A program made the position numbers and the translations under genes. From positions 1,984,001-2,048,000 of the forward strand of contig JARFIW010000900.1 of the NCBI GenBank assembly GCA_036346225.1: a stretch of DNA of 64,000 bases, given 5' to 3'. Under the pieces are notes generated by a model, which was not told where the DNA came from, did no database searches, and saw only the letters and a list, made by a program, of their open reading frames with translations. Positions within the stretch are counted from its first letter, which is position 1; each line of letters begins with the position of its first letter. The DNA comes from Platerodrilus igneus. Its lineage: Eukaryota; Arthropoda; Insecta; Coleoptera; Lycidae. Positions 55,038-64,000 of the stretch are shown piece after piece.

Positions 55038-56746
55038 TGTATATAATTACTATGTTTTTTTGTCTCTACTATTTTTAACTTTATATAATATAATTACTCC
55101 TCCTTTAAACAAGATTTTATTATACGACTTTTGTCGTCGTCCCTTATGATTTCAAATCGAGGTGCTTTAGCAAACGTTTGGTTGGTTTTTCTTTTACTAA
55201 TTACTATATTTTGTATGCCTCGACTATTTGAAACTTTAATCTCAGGGTTTTCTCACCTACTCACCGTGGGTTCAATCGTGAGTAGATGTGCAATACCCAA
55301 CCAAACTGCACCCTCGTTTGTTTTACCACTTTTGAAATGTACTAAATTTATTTTAATATGCCAAATCTTATTAGATCAACGATGCCTGATGTCAAATTAA
55401 TTTATGTAACTTTTATGACTTTAATTTCTGACGTTCTAATATATTCACGGTACTTACCAGAAATATACTGCGCTGAAGGCCTTCCTTTGACTGCTGGCTC
55501 AAGTTCGAAATTGCCGTACGCACTTTTACACAAGATTCTCCAAAATTGTCCTCTTGCGCACTGCCTCCAGGTATTTGTAAAACAATTTTGATGCCCCAAA
55601 CCTGAAATAATGTTACCCCAATTTAGAATTTAGTAAAACCTTTATCTACTTTCCTGCGTCAATTCTTCCTCGCCGTATTCCTATCTCCTGTTCCTCTGCT
55701 CCGTATCCCGCTTACTTCTCTCTTCGCACAACCAAATCAATCCCGCTGTCTTAATACAAATCACTCCTAATCCTGCTATACCAATTATCCATACGATGTC
55801 CTTCTGCCGTTATATCTTCTCAAATCAATCCCAAAATTCTTTACGTCGTCGATGCCTTCTTTATCCACTCCAATATCCTGCTGCCGTAATACCCAAATCT
55901 ATCTCAAAACCAACACTAATCTTCTCAAATAATATCCCGTCGCTTTCTCCTTTACACCAATAACCACTTCCAAAATCTTCCTTAAATACACGCTGACTTT
56001 CCCTTTTCACTTTTAAACACTTTATATACTTTCTTTTATACTTGGATTAAATAATACTCGATGAATACACAAATAAACTTTTATTTCAAAACTATTTTAC
56101 AATTTTAACGCAGGTTTCATAAATAGGTCTGTATCTGAACAAATTTAAAAAGAAGTCCCTTATTTATATTGCTTAGTTATTAACTAAACAAACTTAGCTT
56201 ACTACAATAACATTTTTACATATATAACATCCAATAACAAATCTCCTATCTTTCAGTGTCCAACATACCTTCGCTATAGTCTTTATAATAATTTTAAATT
56301 TCTACCATTGGTCCAAAACACTTCACTAAACTCCAATAACCTTTTACATTTTGATTCACTTTAAATTTTGATTTACAATTCGTCTAAAAGTTTGATTCTA
56401 TAAAAGGAAAAGCCAAATAATTCATACACGACCTGGACGCTTTGTTATATTGCAGATATCCATAAATGCGTCCGGCTTTCCGACGGCAAATGTACTCTCA
56501 ACTGGCTCATGAAATATCAACTCAGTATAAAACCTCAAGTACCGTGCATTATATCAACGTCATAAAGTCATGTTACTACCTTTTGGCATATAAGTTTCAA
56601 TCTGAAATGGTACATACTTTAACGTATGTAAAGTATAGCAAAATTTATAGTTTTAAATTATTAAATCTGAAATATTGACCCTATCGCTTGGCATACACCT
56701 ATTAATACAAATATACCTTTAGAAACCTTCTAACCCCTCCCTTACA
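55038..56746 (-). repeat. 3' LTR of the gypsy element
   Basis: About 1709 bp, minus sense from TGTAAGGGAGGGG to TATATACA. It contains AAAGTATATAAAGTG near 56030 and AAATAAAAGTTTATTTG near 56070 as possible TATA and polyadenylation elements. It is followed by AAGAA and TA repeats. Confidence 0.9.
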
Positions 56747-57666
56747 AATAATTTATTTTTAATAAATTAAATTTATATTGTTTTCCTTCCTTGGGGGTGC
56801 AAAAATTTCCCTGATTTTATTAAAACCTTCCTTTCGTTGGTTTTATTTTAAATTTTTGGCAACCCGCTTTCCGCCTTTCTCTCAACAAATTAAATTTACA
56901 AAAACCAAACGCAAATCAAAACCTATACCTAAATACTCTATAACAAAAAAAAAACAAAAACTTTAAACTAAAATTTTCTTTCCGTTGCATTAACCAATTT
57001 AAAACCCTACCTTTATTAAAACCCTTCTTGCCTTTGGTATTTACCTCTTTATTAATTGGGTTTACAAAAATTCCTTCCAAATTGAAAAGGGCGAATTACC
57101 CCCTGTAAATATTCTTAAGTCAAACTTATTCCCCTTAAAAAAACTACCTATCCTTACCCCTTTAAAAGGAAACAACAAATCCCAAATGTTTTTTCGCGGT
57201 TTAAAATTTTAATTTTGACGTTCCAAATCCCTTTCCAAAAATCGTTTCTTTTTCTTTAATTTTTAAACACCTTGTTCGGAATTTTCCCTCCTTGATCCTT
57301 TCATTTTCTGCCCTTCATTATTAAACCTCTGTTATTTTTGGTTAAATTTAAATTTCCTTTTCCTTGGTTAGCCTTGGAATAAATTTTCGGCATTAAATGA
57401 CCGGAACGTTTTCCGTAAACCGAATTTGGTAAACGCCTGGTTTATAAAATTTTTATTTTTAAGTACCTTAACCATTTGTCGTGAAATGCCTCCTTTTGCG
57501 CAAATTTCCGGAAATTATTTTATTACCCTTCGTTTATTTGTAACGTTCGCTGGTTTGTTTTGGATTGTCGTTATGCTACCTAAAATGGAATTTAAATTTT
57601 TTTTAACCCTTTGAATTTTATTGTTAAAACGTTTTTTAAAAATTTTTTATTTGATTGGTTTCAAAT
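56747..57666 (-). pseudogene. Corrupted integrase C-terminal region and pre-LTR sequence
   Basis: This stretch sits where the integrase core and C-terminus should be. It is unusually full of doubled and tripled bases (runs of AAA, TTT, CCC, GG) and has no frame longer than a few dozen codons. Short integrase-like pieces appear in changing frames. No clear polypurine tract precedes the 3' LTR at 56746. Unpolished sequence or an assembly artefact is as likely as biological decay. Confidence 0.5.
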
Positions 57667-58202
57667 TTAATTGACGCAATTGCATTTACCCTTTAGGAAA
57701 TTTTTAAAATTTAGAAAAACGTCGACCACCACCAAAATATGTCGATACCCCTGTTCACTCGTGATCAGGTTGCTTAAATAATCAATCGCTACCAATTCCA
57801 ATGGTCCATTTACGCTCACGCTCATCGGCATATTCTGCAGCACCACGTTCTTGTCTTTACCTAGAATGCAAATTTCACACCGATTTATCCTTTCCTTTAT
57901 CACCGTGATATCATTTTTGCATAAAACGCCTCTCTGAATACTAAAAATGTTTTTCTGATACCTATGTGTCCGAATTTTAAATGAATTTCGTTTATGATTT
58001 CAGCGGCAACGTCTCTTGATAGCACTACCAGCTCTGCATCCCCTATTCTTTTCACCACAAACTGCCCTACGATGGTAAATCCCCTGTACTCTTCCATATT
58101 TTCTCTTGTAAGTTTCTCTCGTATCGAGCTCACCTCGCTGTGCCTCTGCGCCTCTATAAGTTTGGTGTTTGTCCATCGACCAACATCCCTGAATTCCTGC
58201 AA
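57667..58202 (-). pseudogene. Integrase N-terminal part of the gypsy element
   Basis: The zinc-binding N-terminal domain reads IHLKFGHIGIRKTF (His pair), then after a frameshift NRCEICILGKDKN (Cys pair). The core opens with LELVAIDYLSNLI (first catalytic Asp) and ILVVVDVF. The remaining catalytic Asp and Glu would lie beyond 57700 in the corrupted stretch and cannot be read with confidence. Confidence 0.8.
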
Positions 58203-58229
58203 AGCAATTAAACACCCTTTATGTCCTGA

Positions 58230-58801
58230 TTCGATTCCACCTGCGGTCTGCTCAGAAAATCCGCCGTCACATTCTCCTTTCCTGGCTTATGCTTAATTTC
58301 GAAGTCGTATTCCTGTAACACCAATGCCCATCTATACAATCTGCTGTTTAAAAACTCCTTTTCTTCATGAACGTTACCACCGTGTTGTCGGATTCTATTA
58401 GAAATTTCTTACCTAACAAATAAAACGCAACTTCTTCACCGCGTATACTATGGCCAACATCTCCTTCTCTGCCGTCGCATACCTGGTTTCGCAGTCTTTC
58501 AACACCCTAGAAATGAAAACAATTGGTACTTCAACTCCATCCTGTATCTGCACCAACTCAGCCCCGATTGCATATTTCGACGCATCCGTCCTCAAAATAA
58601 AATCATCTTTAAAATTTGGATATTTTAATGCTAACTCCTTGTAAAATGCACCTTTTAAATCCTGGAACGCCTTCTCTCGTTCAGCAGTCCACTTCCATCT
58701 TTCCTTTTCTTTAACAAACTCACCAACGGTACGCACACTTCAGAATACCTCGGTATAAACCGTTTATAATAATTTAGCACCCTAAAATCCTCGCAGTCCT
58801 C
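58230..58801 (-). pseudogene. RNase H of the gypsy element
   Basis: The main open part is 58736-58413: WKWTAEREKAFQDLK (RT connection), FILRTDASKYAIGAEL (catalytic Asp), TRYATAEKEMLAIVYAVKKL (catalytic Glu region). Downstream, in a shifted frame, FLIESDN and YRWALVLQEYDFEIKH, then GKENVTADFLSR, complete the domain. Two frameshifts lie near 58740 and 58400. Confidence 0.85.
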
Positions 58802-60694
58802 TCACATTCTTTGGTCGCTGAATGTTTTCAACTCGTCCAATCTTTTATTGCAAATTTTCATCCCTTGTTCGCTAATTTCAAACCCTAAGTATGTAACCTT
58901 GCTTTTAAACAACTCGCATTTCTCTACGTTCAGCTTTAAACCTCCTTCGTCCAGTCGTTGGATCACCTTTTCTAAATGCTCCAGGTGTGTTTGCTCGTCC
59001 CTTGAAAAAATTAACAAATCATCGACATAATGCGAACAGAAACATTCATATTCATTAAACAACTTCTGCATCGCTCTTACAAGTGCTGCTGAAGAACTAC
59101 TTAAACCAAATGGAACTACAGAAAACATATAAATCTCGCCTTCGATACTAAAACCTGTAAACTTTTTACTGTCTTCATGCAACGGAATTAACCAAAACGA
59201 ATTCTTTAAATCTAATTTGCTGAAAACTTTCATTTCATATACTTTATACAATAAATTATCCAACCCTTGTGGTTGCTCATACTGCGGTTTTATAATCGCA
59301 TTCAATTTCCTCGCATCTAAACAAATCCTTATATCCCTTTTATTTGGTTTTGGTACTATAACTACTGGGTTCACATATTGAGTTCTCGCTGGTTCTATAA
59401 TACCCTCTTTTAACATCCTGTCTATCTCTATTTTAACCCTATTTCTTATGGCAAACGGAATTGGATACACCCTTGTATTAAATCCGATGTCTTCCGTGAC
59501 CTCCAACTTATGTGTGTACCGCCTCGCAAATCTTGGCTCTTCATTAAATAACCCTACATATTTATTAAATAATTCTCCTAGCTTCATCTTAGTATCAATA
59601 CTCACTTTCCCTATCTGTTCATCATTAATTAATCTTACAAACATATTACATAATCGTACTTTAACCTGTCCATCATTATACTCTTTAATCATTCCTAATC
59701 CTGTACTATCTATATCATTTCCATTCCTATTTTCCTCACTAACCGTAGGCACCACCCATGACCTATCTTTATCAAATATCCTAATTGACCTATCCTTTCC
59801 ATCTATATTCAATCCAAAATCCTCTATAAAATCCATACCCAATATGAAGTCTAACTGTAACCCTTTCGTAATTAAAAACTCTGCATCCCCTGCTTCTTTA
59901 TTTCCTATATATATCGGTACACGGATAACATTATAAATCGTCGTAAGCTTTTTGTTCATCGCTGACCATAAATTAACCCCCTCAATTGTTCCTATTCTTT
60001 CCTTTAAAAATTCTCCATGTTCGACTACTACCCTATCATTTACCAGCGACAACTGTGACCCACTATCCACTAAAGCAACATAAACACGGTCCCTTAAACT
60101 AATATTTATAAATAACAAATTCTTTTTATTAAAAATGTAACTGTTTAACAACAAATCCCTTATACTATAGCAAACATCAATCTTTACTCCTAAGCAGTCG
60201 GTCGTCCAAAAATTCGCGTTTTTTTCTTGAGGCGACTCGTGAATTTCCACCACCTCAATCCTATTCGGGTCCGTTGTAATTGCGCTCGTCGTCATATGTT
60301 GGACGTTTACGTCCCTGTCCGTCCGGCTATTTCCATCTTGTATTCCTCCCCCAGTCGTCCGGCCGTCATCCTCGCCGTTGTCGTGCCGGTTTCTGTTCTG
60401 TCCATTGTAGGCGTTATCCCGGTGATCCCTATTGAAATACGGTCGTCTATGTGCCTCGTGTCCCCAATGATTCCTATGTCCGTAGTTAAAATTTTCCTGT
60501 CTATAATTTTGTCTGTTTTCATGGTACGGTGGTCGTCGACTGTCTTCCATGTAACCCCTGTTTTGTTCCCAATGGTGTGTCCGCGTTTTCGCTTCCAGTA
60601 CTGTCGCTAGGTCAAAATTTCTCATTACTCCCAAGAATTCCCTCAATGTCTTGACATTTTGTACCACTACAACTCTGGTAACCTCCGGTTCCAT
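58802..60694 (-). CDS. Gag C-terminus, protease and reverse transcriptase of the gypsy element
   Basis: 630 open codons. Residues 1-130: the end of the capsid-like region (EPEVTRVVVVQNVKTLREFL), then an Arg/Asn/Tyr-rich tail with no Cys knuckle, which may bind RNA by its basic residues. About 195-290: protease with VYVALVDSGSQLSLVND as active site and ILGMDFIEDFGL downstream. About 395-620: RT with FAIRNRVKIEIDRMLKEGII, RICLDARKLN, the first catalytic Asp in FSKLDLKNSFW, PFGLSSSSA, the catalytic motif SHYVDDLLIFS, and KVTYLGFEIS. Gag, protease and RT are fused in one frame. The first Met is simply the first in the open frame, because Gag continues upstream. The frame ends at 58802 through an indel just after the RT. 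Confidence 0.9.
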   Translation of the reverse strand: MEPEVTRVVVVQNVKTLREFLGVMRNFDLATVLEAKTRTHHWEQNRGYMEDSRRPPYHENRQNYRQENFNYGHRNHWGHEAHRRPYFNRDHRDNAYNGQNRNRHDNGEDDGRTTGGGIQDGNSRTDRDVNVQHMTTSAITTDPNRIEVVEIHESPQEKNANFWTTDCLGVKIDVCYSIRDLLLNSYIFNKKNLLFINISLRDRVYVALVDSGSQLSLVNDRVVVEHGEFLKERIGTIEGVNLWSAMNKKLTTIYNVIRVPIYIGNKEAGDAEFLITKGLQLDFILGMDFIEDFGLNIDGKDRSIRIFDKDRSWVVPTVSEENRNGNDIDSTGLGMIKEYNDGQVKVRLCNMFVRLINDEQIGKVSIDTKMKLGELFNKYVGLFNEEPRFARRYTHKLEVTEDIGFNTRVYPIPFAIRNRVKIEIDRMLKEGIIEPARTQYVNPVVIVPKPNKRDIRICLDARKLNAIIKPQYEQPQGLDNLLYKVYEMKVFSKLDLKNSFWLIPLHEDSKKFTGFSIEGEIYMFSVVPFGLSSSSAALVRAMQKLFNEYECFCSHYVDDLLIFSRDEQTHLEHLEKVIQRLDEGGLKLNVEKCELFKSKVTYLGFEISEQGMKICNKRLDELKTFSDQRM

Positions 60695-62040
60695 ATGACC
60701 TGCCAGTAGAAGTACAATGTCGTCCTCGCTCAGTTTCGGTGTTAAGTGTTGCGCCTGATTGAACTTGTCAATCGCGTATTCTTCGCGCGTGCCGTGAGTC
60801 CTGCTATAATGTCCTGTAATTAGGTTCGTCCTTATGTCGGTCTGATGTGTAGTGTTCCAAAACTGTTCTATAAATAGTCGTTTGAAGTCCGCGTACGTGT
60901 CATACTGTTTACGAATAATGTTATGCCATTTTTCGGCATTTCCGTCAAACTTGCCCCAACAATCTGTAATTTTGTTCGTTCGTTTTCTGTCCCTACGATC
61001 TCGTCTAGTCGGTCCAGGAATCCCATGGGCTGTTCTGTCTTACGTCCCTCAAACTTCGGTAAAGCGTCCCGGTTTAATCGAAAGTGCGGTCCGTAGTCTA
61101 GTCCAATTCGCCTCCTTTCTATGTCGTCGAGTTTCTCGTAAATTTGTCTAACGTCATGTCCTACCCTGGTTTCTAATCCCGTAACTTTGTCGTCAAGTTT
61201 TTCGTCCAGTTTTGTCCTACCGTGTACGTTTTCGTTTTGTATGGTTTCTAATGTTTGTCCTAAATTTTGTAGTTAGTCCCATGTCGTTTGTCACATGTTT
61301 CTATTTCTGTGCTTAAATTTGAAAACCCGCTAATCATTGTTTCTTCCACTGTGTCGACCCGTGTCTTAATTTCAGTTCTTAAGTCAGTCCGTGTCGCGTT
61401 CAAGTCTCCTTGCTAATGTGCCCGTGTGTGTTCTAACTTGTCGTCAACCCTGTCTATTTGTTGTTGGACCTCTGTCCGCACGTCGTCTTTGCAATCTGTA
61501 TTTGCGTTAGTAAGTATTCCTGTGTGTGGTTCATTTTCGCCGTCAGGTCTGCGTGCGCTGTCCTAAATTCGTCTTTCCTTAAACTCGTTAGTTGATTCCA
61601 TAATTTTATGGCTAACGCCGCATTCGCTTCTTTTTTGTTCCGTGCGTGATTCATTAATTTTGTCTGTCAGTTCTGTATGTGATTCAGTAATTTTGTTTGT
61701 CAATGTGTATTTCGATTCTTAAGAAGGGCCAAATCGATTTTTTTGCTAATCTTTTTCGTGAAATGCTTTGTTTTCTTTTAAAATAAAAATTGTTTTGCAT
61801 CTTTCAATAAGTCTGTTCCGCTATATTTTGTTAATCGGTCCGTCTGGTCCATGTCCTTTGTTACCTCCAACTCTGTCATGCCTCGTGTCCGTCTCCTGTA
61901 GGTCGCCCCTGCGTCTAGCTCTATGTCTTGTCTCCTACATCCATTTCAACCCCGTATATCAAGTCCCGATCTTGTGATTCTTTTGATGTCCTCGTCCGTA
62001 CATCTCCGTTTCCTTGTTTTGAACTCGTTTCCTGAAAAAA
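60695..62040 (-). pseudogene. Gag of the gypsy element, N-terminal and central parts
   Basis: A charged coiled-coil segment with repeats of the type TELTDKINESRTEQ lies around 61680-61600, and more coiled segments run down to about 61180. The capsid-like part reads LPKFEGRKTEQPMGFLDRLD, NERTKLQIVGASLTE, then FIEQFWN and LTPKLSEDDIVLLLAGHMEP, which leads directly into the long open frame below. At least five frameshifts or stops are present. The start codon cannot be fixed. Confidence 0.65.
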
Positions 62041-62123
62041 TAAAAAAAACTTGCGGGCCCCACCATAACTCGGGCTCCCTGGATTCTACTCAAATCTTTC
62101 GCTCTAACACCTTTTTAACCTTT

Positions 62124-62152
62124 TTCTCGAGCCTCAACGTTGGGTTTGCCAC
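62124..62152 (-). promoter_or_regulatory. Primer-binding site of the gypsy element
   Basis: Minus sense just inside the 5' LTR reads TGGCAAACCCAACGTTGAGG followed by CTCGAG. This resembles the tRNA-Lys type site (TGGCGCCCAACGTGGGGC) with a two-base insertion and extended pairing into the T arm. A weaker second look-alike, TGGTGGGGCCCGC, lies about 70 bases further in. Confidence 0.6.
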
Positions 62153-62157
62153 CTTCT

Positions 62158-63868
62158 TGTATATAATTACTATGTTTATTGTCTCTACTATTTTAACTTT
62201 ATATAATATAATTACTCCTCCATTTAAACAAGATTTTATTATACGACTTTTGTCGTCGTCCCTTATGAATTTCAAATCGAGGTGCTTTAGCAAACGTTTG
62301 GTTGGTTTTCTTTTACTAATTACTATATTTTGTATGCCTCGACTATTTGAAACTTTAATCTCAGGGTTTTCTCACCTACTCACCGTGGGTTCAATCGTGA
62401 GTAGATGTGCAATACCCAACCAAACTGCACCCTCGTTTGTTTTACCACTTTTGAAATGTACTAAATTTATTTTAATATGCCAAATCTTATTAGATCAACG
62501 ATGCCTGATGTCAAATTAATTTATGTAACTTTTATGACTTTAATTTCTGACGTTCTAATATATTCACGGTACTTACCAGAAATATACTGCGCTGAAGGCC
62601 TTCCTTTGACTGCTGGCTCAAGTTCGAAATTGCCGTACGCACTTTTACACAAGATTCTCCAAAATTGTCCTCTTGCGCACTGCCTCCAGGTATTTGTAAA
62701 ACAATTTTGATGCCCCAAACCTGAAATAATGTTACCCCAATTTAGAATTTAGTAAAACCTTTATCTACTTTCCTGCGTCAATTCTTCCTCGCCGTATTCC
62801 TATCTCCTGTTCCTCTGCTCCGTATCCCGCTTACTTCTCTCTTCGCACAACCAAATCAATCCCGCTGTCTTAATACAAATCACTCCTAATCCTGCTATAC
62901 CAATTATCCATACGATGTCCTTCTGCCGTTATATCTTCTCAAATCAATCCCAAAATTCTTTACGTCGTCGATGCCTTCTTTATCCACTCCAATATCCTGC
63001 TGCCGTAATACCCAAATCTATCCCAAAACCAACACTAATCTTCTCAAATAATATCCCGTCGCTTTCTCCTTTACACCAATAACCACTTCCAAAATCTTCC
63101 TTAAATACACGCTGACTTTCCCTTTTCACTTTTAAACACTTTATATACTTTCTTTTATACTTGGATTAAATAATACTCGATGAATACACAAATAAACTTT
63201 TATTTCAAAACTATTTTACAATTTTAACGCAGGTTTCATAAATAGGTCTGTATCTGAACAAATTTAAAAAGAAGTCCCTTATTTATATTGCTTAGTTATT
63301 AACTAAACAAACTTAGCTTACTACAATAACATTTTTTACATATATAACATCCAATAACAAATCTCCTATCTTTCAGTGTCCAACATACCTTCGCTATAGT
63401 CTTTATAATAATTTTAAATTTCTACCATTGGTCCAAAACACTTCACTAAACTCCAATAACCTTTTACATTTTGATTCACTTTAAATTTTGATTTACAATT
63501 CGTCTAAAAGTTTGATTCTATAAAAGGAAAAGCCAAATAATTCATACACGACCTGGACGCTTTGTTATATTGCAGATATCCATAAATGCGTCCGGCTTTC
63601 CGACGGCAAATGTACTCTCAACTGGCTCATGAAATATCAACTCAGTATAAAACCTCAAGTACCGTGCATTATATCAACGTCATAAAGTCATGTTACTACC
63701 TTTTGGCATATAAGTTTCAATCTGAAATGGTACATACTTTAACGTATGTAAAGTATAGCAAAATTTATAGTTTTAAATTATTAAATCTGAAATATTGACC
63801 CTATCGCTTGGCATACACCCCTATTAATACAAATATACCTTTAGAAACCTTCTAACCCCCTCCCTTAC

Positions 63869-63869
<1 letters not shown>
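62158..63869 (-). repeat. 5' LTR of the gypsy element
   Basis: About 1712 bp, starting TGTAAGGGAGGGGG (at 63869, minus sense) and ending TATATACA. It is nearly identical to the 3' LTR. Differences include homopolymer lengths and a CC insertion near 63819. Confidence 0.9.

Positions 63870-63910
<41 letters not shown>
63870..63910. repeat. (TA)n microsatellite, 41 bp, right of the gypsy element
   Basis: Second half of the interrupted joint. Confidence 0.97.
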
Positions 63911-63912
<2 letters not shown>

Positions 63913-64000
63913 CTGTGATACAGGCTTCACGTTGGGGCGCTGCTTAATTAATGATGTGACAACGCGGTCGCACGATGAGGCGCCGCTTGATTATTGCTGT
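63911..64000 (-). mobile_element. Start of an inverted module (tail only, runs off the window)
   Basis: TTGCTGTGATACAGG, then a primer-site-like unit with CACGTTGGGGCGCTGC (63928-63943) and a second with GGTCGCACGATGAGGCGCC (63967-63985). Two tail units are again present. Confidence 0.5.

Larger units (their letters stand above)
55038..63869 (-). mobile_element. Ty3/gypsy LTR retrotransposon, full length, inserted in (TA)n
   Basis: Two LTRs of about 1.71 kb flank an internal region of about 5.4 kb coding on the minus strand: Gag, protease, RT, RNase H, integrase start. The LTRs begin TG and end CA on the element's sense strand and differ at only a handful of positions, mostly single-base indels, so insertion was recent. 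Both outer flanks are TA repeats, so an exact target duplication cannot be told apart from the repeat. Coding frames are broken at several sites, and the integrase end is badly corrupted (56747-57666). Confidence 0.93.

Noticed and set aside
55131..55591. Repeated open frames in the gypsy LTRs (also at 62240-62710)
   Set aside because: They are antisense to the LTR and have no recognised motif. Their presence twice only reflects the two LTRs.
1..64000. CRISPR array, operon or bacterial-type promoter
   Set aside because: No regular repeat-spacer structure and no bacterial gene organisation. Introns, LINEs and microsatellites mark a eukaryotic genome.

Overview
The window looks like non-coding, transposon-saturated DNA from an insect. 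It is AT-rich, has long (TA)n tracts, and carries BEL/Pao, Ty3/gypsy, RTE, R1-group, Penelope-like and DUF4817-type Tc1/mariner elements, a mix common in arthropods. A beetle is my best guess, from the general character of the small secreted-protein gene and the repeat mix; the sequence does not prove it. Only one host gene is well supported: a two-coding-exon gene for a 95-residue secreted peptide (coding exons 45134-45277 and 45704-45847), with a TATA box at 43567 and a short 5' UTR exon ending at 43623.

Layout. 1-3832: a decayed BEL/Pao gag-protease copy on the minus strand, split by an RTE fragment with a 10-bp target duplication. 5433-8440: (TA)n-bounded repeat modules. 8450-9146: a tRNA-derived SINE and a repeat with a hammerhead-ribozyme fold. 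9147-11005: a palindromic Penelope-like element. 11062-17317: a DUF4817 transposon fragment, a nearly intact mariner-like element (13358-14658) and a decayed one (16007-17317), set in modules. 17373-24240: a module split by an R1-group non-LTR element (18668-23572) flanked by 204-bp duplications. 24241-25527: SINE copies, one with very good Pol III boxes, in (TA)n. 25628-28862: a second R1-group copy cut at both ends. 28863-42060: modules in alternating orientation, one pair separated by an RTE element (30126-34427). 43560-46100: the host gene. 46741-50291: unassigned single-copy-looking DNA. 50376-53018: a second palindromic Penelope-like element. 53049-64000: a module, then a gypsy element with 1.7-kb LTRs inserted in the (TA)n tract that follows it, then the start of an inverted module.

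The most unusual structure is a dispersed module family of about 2 kb. Members share a TATA box, then a GCTCTCTT-type initiator about 25-35 bases on, a splice-donor-like site, a conserved GAGCTCA block, and a tail with one or two copies of a motif resembling a tRNA-Lys primer-binding site. Heads and tails both abut (TA)n tracts, and neighbours alternate in orientation. I read them as LTR-plus-leader units lacking any internal coding region. Other elements (RTE, gypsy, mariner) have landed in the (TA)n joints.

No sequence was searched against a database. Family names rest on motifs read by eye, and module boundaries are approximate.
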